Assembly (NCBI RefSeq): GCF_008806755.1
Contig: NZ_WAAU01000030.1
Coordinates: forward strand, 97,702 to 161,701
Source of the DNA: Tenacibaculum aiptasiae
GTDB lineage: Bacteria > Bacteroidota > Bacteroidia > Flavobacteriales > Flavobacteriaceae
Reading direction: 5' to 3'
DNA length: 64,000 bases
Positions 26,586 through 34,002 of this stretch are shown here, one piece after another. The notes beneath the pieces were generated by a model, which did not search any database, was not told where the DNA came from, and saw only the letters and a list, made by a program, of their open reading frames with translations. Every line of letters begins with the position of its first letter. Within the stretch, counting starts at the first letter, position 1. Made by a program: the position numbers and the translations under genes.

Positions 26586-28061
26586 TTAGTTAGGAAAATT
26601 AGTATCTACACTTTCAATAAACTGTTCTATTAACGCAACCACATTGGTATAAAACACTGGATTTGTATTTTTAAAATCGTCAGTAGGTTTATGATAGTCT
26701 GGGTGATCTTCTTCACTAAAAGTTATGTTTGGAATTCCTTTTTCATGAAATGGCCCATTATCTGATGAATACATCCAGTAATCTTTTGTTTTATCGTTTG
26801 GATCATCGTGACCGTAAGAAACTTTTAACGGACTTGTTTTTGCTATTTTTTCTACCACAGGTTTAAATTGTGGATATGGATACGTTCCTACTACATAAAT
26901 TTCATTATTAGGATTACGACTTATCATATCAAAGTTGATATCTAACTTTATATTAGCTAGTGGTACTGGTGGGTTTTCTACAAAATACTTTGATCCGTGT
27001 AAGCCTAATTCTTCTGCATCAAAAGCTGAAAATATAATTGAATGTTCTGGTTTGTTTTTAGTAAAATACTTTGCCAAAACCAATAAGGCTGCTGTTCCTG
27101 ACGCATTATCATCAGCTCCATTAAATATTACACCATCTACAATTCCCATATGATCATAATGCGCTCCAATGACAATATATTTATCAGGATTTGTTTTTCC
27201 TTTTATATACCCTACTATATTGGTTGCTGGTCGTTTCTTTTTTGTCTTTTCATCAACAAAATCAAATGGGACTTTATAACTATCGTTAAATTTTTCTAAG
27301 CCTAATGTTTTGAAGTAATTGATTATTAACTCCTGTGCTTTTTGATTTTTTCCTGTACCTCTTCCAGCAAACCCTTCTGATGATAATGTTTTTTGCAAAC
27401 TCAACAGTTCAGATAAATCATTCGTTAATACTTTATACTTTTTAATTTCATCAGGTTTCATCCAATGAATACTCTCAGCAGGTGCTGCTTGTAGTGTATA
27501 CCAATAAAAGTCTGTTGGTATATCCATTTCCTTGTAGTAGTCTAAATATTTTTTATGAGAAGGATCTTCTTTAGGATACTTATCTCCTCCTTTACTTCCA
27601 TCAGACCAAGAGTGCACTCCTAGTTTAGCACTTGGATGTGCATTTCTTTTAGTTCCTGCTAAAAACATATCTGTTCCACCTGATGCCACCATGCTATTTT
27701 CTGGTAAATATGTATTTATCTTTCGTTTTCTAATTTCTTGAGATGCTACTAAATTTACCTCATCATCTATTGATCCACCTACATCTTCCATTGCAATTGT
27801 TGTTACTTGTGGATTCTTATCTAGTACATTTTTGATATCTTCTAAGGTATTTCCATAAATAATCCCTTTCATATACAAAGTATCCTTTGTTTTCTGACCT
27901 TCTTTAAAATAGAATTCTGCTACACTCTCATCTGAAAGTTTAAGTAATAGCTTTTGTCCAAAAGTTGACCCGAATATTAATTGAGGAAAAAAATAAAGAA
28001 GTCCAATTCCTATTATTAAAACCGTTAATAAACCAATAAATAGTTTTTTCAATTTTCTCAT
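26586..28061 (-). CDS. Membrane-anchored ClpP/SppA-like domain fused to an M28 metallopeptidase
   Basis: 491 aa. Residues 5-25 form a membrane or signal helix. Residues about 55-215 are a ClpP/SppA-like (COG3904-like) fold: probable nucleophile Ser127 in MVASGGTDMFLAG and His150 in LGVHSW. Residues about 235-485 are an M28 aminopeptidase with zinc ligands in GAHYDH, ADDNASG, DAEELGLHGS, the Asp of FDMISR and DYHKPTDD. The fusion would join endo- and exo-peptidase activities in the periplasm. It is the first gene after leader RNA 1. A sister protein with the same N-terminal fold is at 32087-33481. Confidence 0.85.
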   Translation of the reverse strand: MRKLKKLFIGLLTVLIIGIGLLYFFPQLIFGSTFGQKLLLKLSDESVAEFYFKEGQKTKDTLYMKGIIYGNTLEDIKNVLDKNPQVTTIAMEDVGGSIDDEVNLVASQEIRKRKINTYLPENSMVASGGTDMFLAGTKRNAHPSAKLGVHSWSDGSKGGDKYPKEDPSHKKYLDYYKEMDIPTDFYWYTLQAAPAESIHWMKPDEIKKYKVLTNDLSELLSLQKTLSSEGFAGRGTGKNQKAQELIINYFKTLGLEKFNDSYKVPFDFVDEKTKKKRPATNIVGYIKGKTNPDKYIVIGAHYDHMGIVDGVIFNGADDNASGTAALLVLAKYFTKNKPEHSIIFSAFDAEELGLHGSKYFVENPPVPLANIKLDINFDMISRNPNNEIYVVGTYPYPQFKPVVEKIAKTSPLKVSYGHDDPNDKTKDYWMYSSDNGPFHEKGIPNITFSEEDHPDYHKPTDDFKNTNPVFYTNVVALIEQFIESVDTNFPN

Positions 28062-28085
28062 ATATTATGTTTTTAAAAATTGGTG

Positions 28086-28141
28086 TAAAAAAAATCTCCG
28101 TACACCAATTAGTTATTACTAATTAAGGTATACGGAGATTT
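28086..28141 (-). terminator. Leader terminator, copy 1
   Basis: 15-bp stem (AAATCTCCGTATACC with GGTGTACGGAGATTT, one G-U pair) extended by an AATTAGT/ACTAATT apical stem and followed by eight T on the minus strand. Lies inside the leader, before the first start codon, so it acts as a conditional stop rather than an operon end. Confidence 0.88.
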
Positions 28142-28213
28142 CCGTAAGAAATAAAACTTATCTTCCCAATGTCTTCCTTAAGATAGAAAATAAGCTTGCA
28201 ATAATTATATTGC
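28086..28213 (-). ncRNA. Structured 5' leader RNA, copy 1 (candidate riboswitch or attenuator)
   Basis: On the minus strand, in order: hairpin P0 GCAATA-loop-TATTGC (28213-28198); stem P1 GCUUAUUUUC/GAAGAUAAGU, 10 bp (28195-28186 with 28165-28156), with a 20-nt loop containing UUAAGGAAGACAUUGG; a short hairpin UACGGA/UCCGUA... formed by 28146-28141 and 28136-28131; then a terminator (28141-28092) with a U-run. UUAAGG of the P1 loop (28181-28176) is complementary to CCUUAA at the base of the terminator apical part (28128-28123). Copy 2 at 33548-33690 has the same plan with compensatory changes. The start codon of the next gene is 25 bp beyond the U-run. Confidence 0.82.
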
Positions 28214-28231
28214 TATTAATTCTTCTGATTA

Positions 28232-28262
28232 CAAATTTAAAGAATTTTGGTCAAATTTCAAA
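28232..28262 (-). promoter_or_regulatory. Promoter of leader 1
   Basis: Minus strand: -33 TTTG (28262-28259), spacer of 19 bp, -7 TAAATTTG (28239-28232). A transcript would begin near 28226, some 12 nt before hairpin P0, so the leader has its own promoter even though the decarboxylase gene ends upstream. Confidence 0.65.
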
Positions 28263-28294
28263 AAAAACTGAAAATCAACAAAATAACAAACTCA

Positions 28295-29407
28295 TTAGGC
28301 TAGCACTTCAAGTACTAAGAGTTCTTTTTCATAATCTTCTATAAAAGTATCTATTTGACTTTTTTCAATTCCTGGTGTACAAATAATATGTGCGATAGTA
28401 TCTTCTGATGCTAATTGATATTTTTCACATAAACCTTTTGATGGCTTATCTAAGACTACCGTTAAAGCATCATTGTTTCTCCAAGCATTTACACCAATTT
28501 CTTTCAACCTCATTTCAGTATAAGCTGCTAACTTTTGCGACTCCCTTGTACGTTTTATTAATCCTTCTTTACCATGTTTCTTTATAAACGACCATAAAAA
28601 CAATGGTGTTAATCCATTTCTAGACCCTGTAATTGTAGTATCTAAGGTTCCTACATAGGATACTGAATTTACAATACGGTTTCTGTGTTTTCTTTTTGCT
28701 AAAACGATTCCACATGGTATTGGGCCTCCAATAAACTTATGTCCCGAAATAGAAATACTATCAATTCCTTCAGCAAAATCAAACTTTGGTTTTGGATCTA
28801 CAAATGGCGCTATACAACCTAAAAATGCTGCATCGCAGTGTATATAGTAATCTTTGATTGCATACTTTTTAATTAACTTTTTCACCCTATCCAAATCATC
28901 AACAGCCTCGGTCATTGTAGTTCCTATATTTAAAAAGAAAACTGCAGGTCTGTCTCTATTAAGGATTAAAAGGCTTTCTAAATCTTCATAATCCATTTCT
29001 CCGTTAGACTGACTTCTTACTACAATACTTTTTAAATTCAATAAATGTAAATTCTTTTTTACACTATAATGCGTAGACTCACTATAATACACTATAGGAT
29101 TATTAAAGCTCTCTCTTGCTAAATACAAACCATAAAGATTTCCTTCAGTTCCTCCATTTGTAATGTAGCCCCAAGTTTCTTTGGTATTGGTTGATAATAT
29201 ATCAGCAAAAAAAGAAATAACTTCTCTCTCCACATCTTTAGTGTCTATTGACAAGGTAGATGGTGACTCTGGATCTCCCACATTATTAATACATAAATTT
29301 AAAAAGGGAGCAAATTCTTTATAATCAAAATCTTTTGCTAAAGGATACCCTAAAAACCTCGATGAACTTTCACTAATTCTATTATAAATCTCTTCTATTC
29401 TTTCCAT
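28295..29407 (-). CDS. Histidine-decarboxylase-like PLP group II decarboxylase
   Basis: About 370 aa. Strong likeness to PLP-dependent bacterial histidine decarboxylase and plant-type serine decarboxylase: FLGYPLAKDFDY, TNGGTEGNLYGLYLAR, STHYSVKKN and the PLP-lysine segment SISGHKFIGGPIPCGIVLAK. It would release CO2 from an amino acid to give an amine. Start: the TTG at 29437 overlaps a -7 box, so I choose the ATG at 29407 (MERIEEIYNRI). Divergent from an Lrp-type regulator that probably controls it. Confidence 0.87.
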   Translation of the reverse strand: MERIEEIYNRISESSSRFLGYPLAKDFDYKEFAPFLNLCINNVGDPESPSTLSIDTKDVEREVISFFADILSTNTKETWGYITNGGTEGNLYGLYLARESFNNPIVYYSESTHYSVKKNLHLLNLKSIVVRSQSNGEMDYEDLESLLILNRDRPAVFFLNIGTTMTEAVDDLDRVKKLIKKYAIKDYYIHCDAAFLGCIAPFVDPKPKFDFAEGIDSISISGHKFIGGPIPCGIVLAKRKHRNRIVNSVSYVGTLDTTITGSRNGLTPLFLWSFIKKHGKEGLIKRTRESQKLAAYTEMRLKEIGVNAWRNNDALTVVLDKPSKGLCEKYQLASEDTIAHIICTPGIEKSQIDTFIEDYEKELLVLEVLA

Positions 29408-29434
29408 TTCTATTATATGTATAAAATTCTTTTT

Positions 29435-29464
29435 CAAAGTTACATGAAAGAATAAATTACCAAA
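29435..29464 (-). promoter_or_regulatory. Promoter of the decarboxylase gene
   Basis: Minus strand: -33 TTTG (29464-29461), 18-bp spacer, -7 TAACTTTG (29442-29435), a very good fit to the Bacteroidota consensus. It decides the start codon, since a TTG alternative lies within the -7 box. Confidence 0.75.
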
Positions 29465-29543
29465 AATAAGTTTTAAAATAACGAAATTATACTATTTTTA
29501 CGCTTTAAAAAGAATTTTATTCTTTCAAACAAACACTTAACTG

Positions 29544-30032
29544 ATGAAAACAGGAAAAAATACCGTGCACACGCTAGATCATATCGACTTAAAACTGATT
29601 AATGAGCTGCAAACCGACAGTAAACAGTCCATAAAACAGCTAGCTGCTAAAGTAAACTTGTCAATTACACCTACGCATGAACGTATTAAACGTATGGAAT
29701 CTAATAAGGTTATTGATAAATATGTAGCTATTGTTAAGCCTGAAACTTTAGGAAAAAGTTTAATTGTGTATTGCCAAGTTACCTTAGTTAAGCATCAGGA
29801 GGTATTTTTTAAAGAATTTGAAAACTATGTTGCTGATATTGATGAGATAGTTGAAGTATCTTACATTGCTGGGGCTTATGATTTTTTATTAAAAATTATT
29901 TTAAACGACATGAGTCATTATCAAGATTTTGTAATGAAGAAAATTTCTCAATTAGAAATTATTTCTAACATCCAAAGTTCTTTTATTATCAAGCAAACGA
30001 AAAATACTACTAAGATTAGTGTTCATCCATAA
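29544..30032 (+). CDS. Lrp/AsnC-family transcriptional regulator (copy 1)
   Basis: 162 aa. N-terminal helix-turn-helix (LDHIDLKLINELQTDSKQSIKQLAAKVNLSITPTHERIKRME) and C-terminal RAM/AsnC ligand domain (GKSLIVYCQVTL; AGAYDFLLKIILNDM). Typically senses an amino acid. Divergent from the decarboxylase gene with 136 bp between the start codons, so local control is likely. A close paralogue is at 61742-62203. Confidence 0.92.
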   Translation: MKTGKNTVHTLDHIDLKLINELQTDSKQSIKQLAAKVNLSITPTHERIKRMESNKVIDKYVAIVKPETLGKSLIVYCQVTLVKHQEVFFKEFENYVADIDEIVEVSYIAGAYDFLLKIILNDMSHYQDFVMKKISQLEIISNIQSSFIIKQTKNTTKISVHP

Positions 30033-30040
30033 AACAAAAA

Positions 30041-30071
30041 GCCCTGCTCTATTACTAGAGCAGGCACTTTT
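30041..30071 (+). terminator. Intrinsic terminator after the Lrp gene
   Basis: CCTGCTCT / AGAGCAGG hairpin (30043-30050 with 30057-30064) followed by CACTTTTCC; nine bases after the stop codon. Confidence 0.75.
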
Positions 30072-30270
30072 CCTTAATCCCCTAAAAAAATCAATCTTTT
30101 GTTCCGATTGATACTACAAATAAACTCCTAATAAATTACTTTAGTATACTTTAAGCATAGAAAAAACTTATTTTGAAATAATCAAAAATTACTCGCTGTA
30201 GAACACAACTTATTTACAGAAGTTTATAGTTATTTCATAGAATTTTAAACTGTTTACAAGAATTATTATT

Positions 30271-30876
30271 CTAAACAAAAGTTAGTATAAAAGGTACCAA
30301 AAACGGTACTATAATCGTAAGTATTACACCACTAAACACCGCTATAATTGCCCACTCTTTACCAGTTGTTTCTGAAATAATAGGCAAACAAGTATCCATA
30401 GAAGTGGCTCCACCAGCTGTGATGGCTCCCAGCTTTCCAAAATACTTTACAAAAAATGCTGCAGCTAAAAGTGTTATGATTTCTCTGGAAATATTAGAAA
30501 GTAAGGCTATTACTCCCAAGGTTTCTCCACTTATTTCAGTTATAAAAATGGATGATAAACTATAGTATCCAAATCCAGCACCTACTGCCATTGCTTCTAC
30601 CATGTTTATATCTTCAATAAAGAAAGAAATGATTGCTGCTCCTAATAACGATCCTACAATAACACAAAGTGGTACTAATATGATTTTAATTTTTGTTTCT
30701 CGTATAACTTTAAAGGCTTTGGTATCTGAACCTATTCCGATTCCTACAAAAAACATTAATGCATATAGGGTATATAGCGTAAAGTCGTTATTGATTAAAA
30801 AATCGGGCAAGAATTTATACAATGCTAGCAATAAACCTATTACAAACATTAAAAGAATGGTAAGACTATTTTTCAT
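30271..30876 (-). CDS. LysO-type exporter, C-terminal half (DUF340)
   Basis: About 201 aa with roughly six helices. The start is the ATG at 30876 (MKNSLTILLMFVIGLLLALY). GIGIGSDTKAFKV, GAGFGYYSLSSIFITEISG and TAGGATSMDTCLPIIS are hallmarks of the lysine exporter LysO/YbjE C-terminal part. In enterobacteria the exporter is one chain; here it is split from the N-terminal half and overlaps it by 11 bases. Substrate may be lysine or a related amino acid. Confidence 0.87.
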   Translation of the reverse strand: MKNSLTILLMFVIGLLLALYKFLPDFLINNDFTLYTLYALMFFVGIGIGSDTKAFKVIRETKIKIILVPLCVIVGSLLGAAIISFFIEDINMVEAMAVGAGFGYYSLSSIFITEISGETLGVIALLSNISREIITLLAAAFFVKYFGKLGAITAGGATSMDTCLPIISETTGKEWAIIAVFSGVILTIIVPFLVPFILTFV

Positions 30877-31147
30877 TTTTAGCGACAAAAAATAATTTAT
30901 ACGTGAAATATGCCAATAGCAAACTTCCAAACATTGCTCCTAAAGTAATAAGGAGCGCTTGTAACCCTATACTTCCCATATTAGACACAATGGTTTTATT
31001 CAACCCAACTCCTATTCCCAGCAAGAATAATAACAAGTAAATTACCATACTGGTTGCTCTTTCTGAAAATCGGATGATTTTTGATTGATTTCTAAACACA
31101 TATCCTAAAACAATACCTAGTGTCATTACTAATAATACTGGTAGCAT
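30866..31147 (-). CDS. LysO-type exporter, N-terminal half (DUF340)
   Basis: 93 aa with three helices (LPVLLVMTLGIVLGYVF; MVIYLLLFLLGIGVGLN; LQALLITLGAMFGSLLLAYF). Corresponds to the first part of LysO; GIGVGLNKTIVSNMGSIG repeats the GIGxGxxxxxxxxL motif seen in the C-terminal half. The two halves are translationally coupled and probably form one transporter. Confidence 0.83.
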   Translation of the reverse strand: MLPVLLVMTLGIVLGYVFRNQSKIIRFSERATSMVIYLLLFLLGIGVGLNKTIVSNMGSIGLQALLITLGAMFGSLLLAYFTYKLFFVAKNEK

Positions 31148-31159
31148 ATTCTATTAATC

Positions 31160-32080
31160 TTATTTAAAGTGTTGATATAAATAATTGAATTCTGTGTTGG
31201 CTCCTCCACACACAATAACTAAAATGTTGTTACTTTCAGCTAACAATTCAGGGTGGAAATACGGAACAGATATCGCAGCTCCACAAGCAGGTTCTACCAA
31301 TACGCTTTTTTCATTTAAAAAATCAAAGGAAGCTTTGAGCGCTGTTGCATCTGATACTTTTACTGGTTTTATTGTAAATTCTTTAGCTAACTCTAAAGCT
31401 TTGGTTGTTATTTTTTTGGCTCCTAAACTTGTGGCTATGGTTTTAATTTCTTTTAGCTCTACAATTTTATTCGCCTGATAACTTTCATAAAAAGATGCTG
31501 CTCCTGTGGTTTCTGTAGTAATAACTTGTGTATTGGTCCATCCGTTTTTTTTCATGCCTTCTAATACTCCGCACAACAATCCTCCACCACCTACTGAAAC
31601 AATAACCGTATCTGGTTGTTCCATTTGTTGGGCACATTCATCTATAATACTAGCGTGTCCTTTCCATAACAATGGATCGTCGAAAGGCGATACATATACC
31701 GCGTCTTCTTGCGCTGCTGACTTCAAAGCATACTGATGTGCTTCGTCCCAAACATTGCCATGCACCTCAACTTTAGCACCTAAATCTTTGATTTTATCAA
31801 TCATAAATTTAGTGGTTGTACTAGGCACTACTACTTTTACACTTACTCCTAACTGTTTTCCAACATAGGCTAATGAATAACCCGCGTTTCCTCCTGAAGA
31901 AGACACAAATTTTGTTTTTCCTTCCCCAATATGATGCCTGCATAATTCTTCCATTCCTCTAATTTTAAAAGAATTGGTTGGCTGATAACAATCCATCTTA
32001 TAAAAGACATTCTTGGGCTGCTCATTAAAAAGCTTATGCGATTGGTATATTGGAGTTTCTAAATAAAATTTGTGTCTCAT
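31160..32080 (-). CDS. Serine/threonine dehydratase-like PLP enzyme (copy 2)
   Basis: 306 aa fold-type II PLP enzyme. PLP lysine in PTNSFKIRGMEEL near residue 36, SSSGGNAGYSLA near 60 and VSVGGGGLLCGVLEG near 166. SSSGGNAG (not SxGNHA) is the form seen in L-serine dehydratases. It shares fold but little detail with copy 1 at 25599-26567. Six bases downstream of the EF-hand gene and 12 bases before the exporter, so one operon under leader 2 is likely. Confidence 0.87.
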   Translation of the reverse strand: MRHKFYLETPIYQSHKLFNEQPKNVFYKMDCYQPTNSFKIRGMEELCRHHIGEGKTKFVSSSGGNAGYSLAYVGKQLGVSVKVVVPSTTTKFMIDKIKDLGAKVEVHGNVWDEAHQYALKSAAQEDAVYVSPFDDPLLWKGHASIIDECAQQMEQPDTVIVSVGGGGLLCGVLEGMKKNGWTNTQVITTETTGAASFYESYQANKIVELKEIKTIATSLGAKKITTKALELAKEFTIKPVKVSDATALKASFDFLNEKSVLVEPACGAAISVPYFHPELLAESNNILVIVCGGANTEFNYLYQHFK

Positions 32081-32086
32081 TGTTTA

Positions 32087-33481
32087 TTAGTTGTTTCTAA
32101 CTTTATATTTCTTAATTTCTTCCTCGGTCATGTTGTGAATACTACTTGCTGGCGCAGCTTTAAGTGTATACCAGTAGAACTCTGTTGGAATATTAATTTT
32201 TGTGTAATAGTCTAAATATTTTTGATGTGCTTCATCGCTCTTAGGTAAATCGGTAGCAGCGGTAGCTCCACCACCCCACGAATGTACTCCAATTTTAGCT
32301 CCTTTTGCTATGGTTCTTTTTCTACCTGCTAAAAAGAAATCTGTTCCACCTGATGCAATCATGCTTTTAGAATTTAATCTAGTGTTTAATCCAAATTTAT
32401 GTACATATAAACTTGCACGCAAATTAGCTACATCGTCAATAGAACCTGGTACACTTAACATTTCTATTGTTTTTACTTCTGGATGTTGGAAAATTAATTC
32501 TAAAACAGCCGCTGGTGTACTACTACTTATTGTTCCATTCATATAAGCTACATCTCCTTTTACTTCAAACTTAGCTGTTGACGCTCCTGATTCTAACCCT
32601 TTAAAGATTTCTTTTTCAGTTAACTTTCCATCTTCATTACTATCCCAAGCTACAACTTCTTCCTGTACTTCAGCTGGTGCATTTTTAATTACTACATATG
32701 CTTTTCCTCCCGAGAATTGTTGTAAAATTTCTTTTGCTTGTTGTTTCAATGCTGCCTCTCCTGGAAAGATGGCTTTTTCAAAGTTAAAATTATTCATTTC
32801 TTCTTTACTTACCGATCTACTTCCATCTGTATCCATCATTTGTAAAAACTGCACCATTTCTTCTGGAGCTTCGTTCATTTCTATAATGTTGTTCTTGTTT
32901 TTATCAACATCCTTAAAAATATCGTCGCTTTCTTTTTGTTGCTCTGTATGATAACTAGCCACAATCTCTGCAATATCGTCTGTAGCTATTTTACCTTTTT
33001 CTTTTTGCATTAACAACAGTACGTCCAAAGCTTCATACGGATTGATAACTCCATCTCTGTTGGCATCTAAAATTGCCATGTCAGACACTTTGTTTCCTGC
33101 TCCTTCTTTTACTCTTTTGTAATGCAACGTAATCAACTGTCCATCTATTTTTGTTTTCAGTGTCATTTTATTGCTTTTAAAAGACAATACTTTAAATACA
33201 CTCTTCTTCCCGTCTGTTGTTATACTAACTTCTTTTTGGTTGTTAGACATTTTCCAGTTTCCCTTTTTTTGTTCTGCACCAACTACTCCTGTAAAAGCTC
33301 CTTTTGCTGCATAAACCTGAAATACTTCAGATGTTTGAAAAGCATCTTGTGGTTTTAATTTAGAACCGTCTACTTCTAAAGATTTTAATTTCCATTTTCC
33401 AATAATAGCCTTCGAAAGGTCTTGGGCTAAAACATTTCCTACTACTAAAAAGGCTACTAATGCCAGTATGTTTTTTTTCAT
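32087..33481 (-). CDS. Secreted protein: lipocalin-like, four EF-hands and a ClpP/SppA-like domain
   Basis: About 464 aa from the ATG at 33481, which begins a Sec signal (MKKNILALVAFLVVGNVLAQ); the 11 codons before it are A/T-rich leader. Then a lipocalin-like part (IIGKWKLKSLEVDG), four EF-hand loops (DANRDGVINPYE, DKNKNNIIEMNE, DTDGSRSVSKEE, DSNEDGKLTEKE), and a ClpP/SppA-like end with Ser in MIASGGTDFFLAG and His in IGVHSW. That end matches the N-terminal part of the M28 fusion closely, up to the final EEIKKYKV. Calcium may control a periplasmic peptidase; this is inference. Confidence 0.85.
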   Translation of the reverse strand: MKKNILALVAFLVVGNVLAQDLSKAIIGKWKLKSLEVDGSKLKPQDAFQTSEVFQVYAAKGAFTGVVGAEQKKGNWKMSNNQKEVSITTDGKKSVFKVLSFKSNKMTLKTKIDGQLITLHYKRVKEGAGNKVSDMAILDANRDGVINPYEALDVLLLMQKEKGKIATDDIAEIVASYHTEQQKESDDIFKDVDKNKNNIIEMNEAPEEMVQFLQMMDTDGSRSVSKEEMNNFNFEKAIFPGEAALKQQAKEILQQFSGGKAYVVIKNAPAEVQEEVVAWDSNEDGKLTEKEIFKGLESGASTAKFEVKGDVAYMNGTISSSTPAAVLELIFQHPEVKTIEMLSVPGSIDDVANLRASLYVHKFGLNTRLNSKSMIASGGTDFFLAGRKRTIAKGAKIGVHSWGGGATAATDLPKSDEAHQKYLDYYTKINIPTEFYWYTLKAAPASSIHNMTEEEIKKYKVRNN

Positions 33482-33547
33482 TTTATTCTTGTTTAAATTT
33501 ATTTTACTGTTCATAATCTTTTCCTGTTTTTTATATCTCCTTGTTTT

Positions 33548-33690
33548 TTTGCCATAAAAAAACTCCGTATACCAACCACATTTATGTGATTAAGGTATAC
33601 GGAGTTTTCCGTAGGTTATTTACTTTACTTCCCAATTTCTTCCTTAATGTTAGAAATAAAGCAAGTAACTGCATTTACATACAGTTACTT
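33548..33690 (-). ncRNA. Structured 5' leader RNA, copy 2 (candidate riboswitch or attenuator)
   Basis: Same plan as copy 1. Minus strand: P0 AAGTAACTG/CAGTTACTT, 9 bp (33690-33682 with 33671-33663), abutting P1 GCUUUAUUUC/GAAGUAAAGU, 10 bp (33662-33653 with 33631-33622). P1 loop has UUAAGGAAGAAAUUGG. Hairpin UACGGA/UCCGUA (33613-33608 with 33603-33598). Terminator 33606-33555. AUUAAGG in the loop (33648-33642) can pair with CCUUAAU (33595-33589), 7 bp. P1 differs from copy 1 by a paired AU-to-UA swap, and P0 and the terminator tip keep pairing with quite different sequence. Confidence 0.82.
33555..33606 (-). terminator. Leader terminator, copy 2
   Basis: Stem AACTCCGTATACC / GGTATACGGAGTT, perfect 13 bp, with an AATCACAT/ATGTGGTT tip, followed by seven T on the minus strand. 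About 70 bp before the start codon. Confidence 0.88.
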
Positions 33691-34002
33691 TTTGTATGTC
33701 AGATAACAAGTTAACAAAGGTAACTTATTTATCTTCTAATCAACTTTAACAAACTATAAAGTCTTCATATTATTTTCAAAATAAAAAGACACTCTACTCC
33801 AAGATGAAACACAACTATTTTGTAGAGCGTCCTATAAAGTCAATCAAATAATGTCTATTTAATTTTCTCTAAAATCCCCCTTTTTCAAACTTCCCCTCTA
33901 TCAAAGGTTGCTTGAAAACTTGATGCAAAGTTGAGTTGAATTTTTAGAATTCCCAGTAAAAACGGGGCTAAAGTTGTCCGGATTTTAGAATTCTGTACAA
34001 AA
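33691..34002 (-). promoter_or_regulatory. Gene-free stretch with the promoter of leader 2
   Basis: Minus strand: TTG (33743-33741), 18-bp spacer, -7 TACCTTTG (33722-33715), so transcription would begin near 33710. Beyond this, an imperfect inverted repeat GACACTCTAC/GTAGAGCGTC (33788-33797 with 33822-33831) has no T-run. I see no gene in the remainder up to 34002. Confidence 0.6.

Noticed and set aside
28092..28141. Leader hairpins as operon-end terminators of the upstream genes
   Set aside because: Each leader has its own promoter upstream of the hairpin, and the T-run lies directly before the next start codon on the same strand; copy 2 has no upstream same-strand gene within 300 bp.
28086..28262. 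Leader 1 as a classical leader-peptide attenuator
   Set aside because: No short reading frame with a start codon and repeated regulatory codons exists in either leader; the conserved parts are structural.
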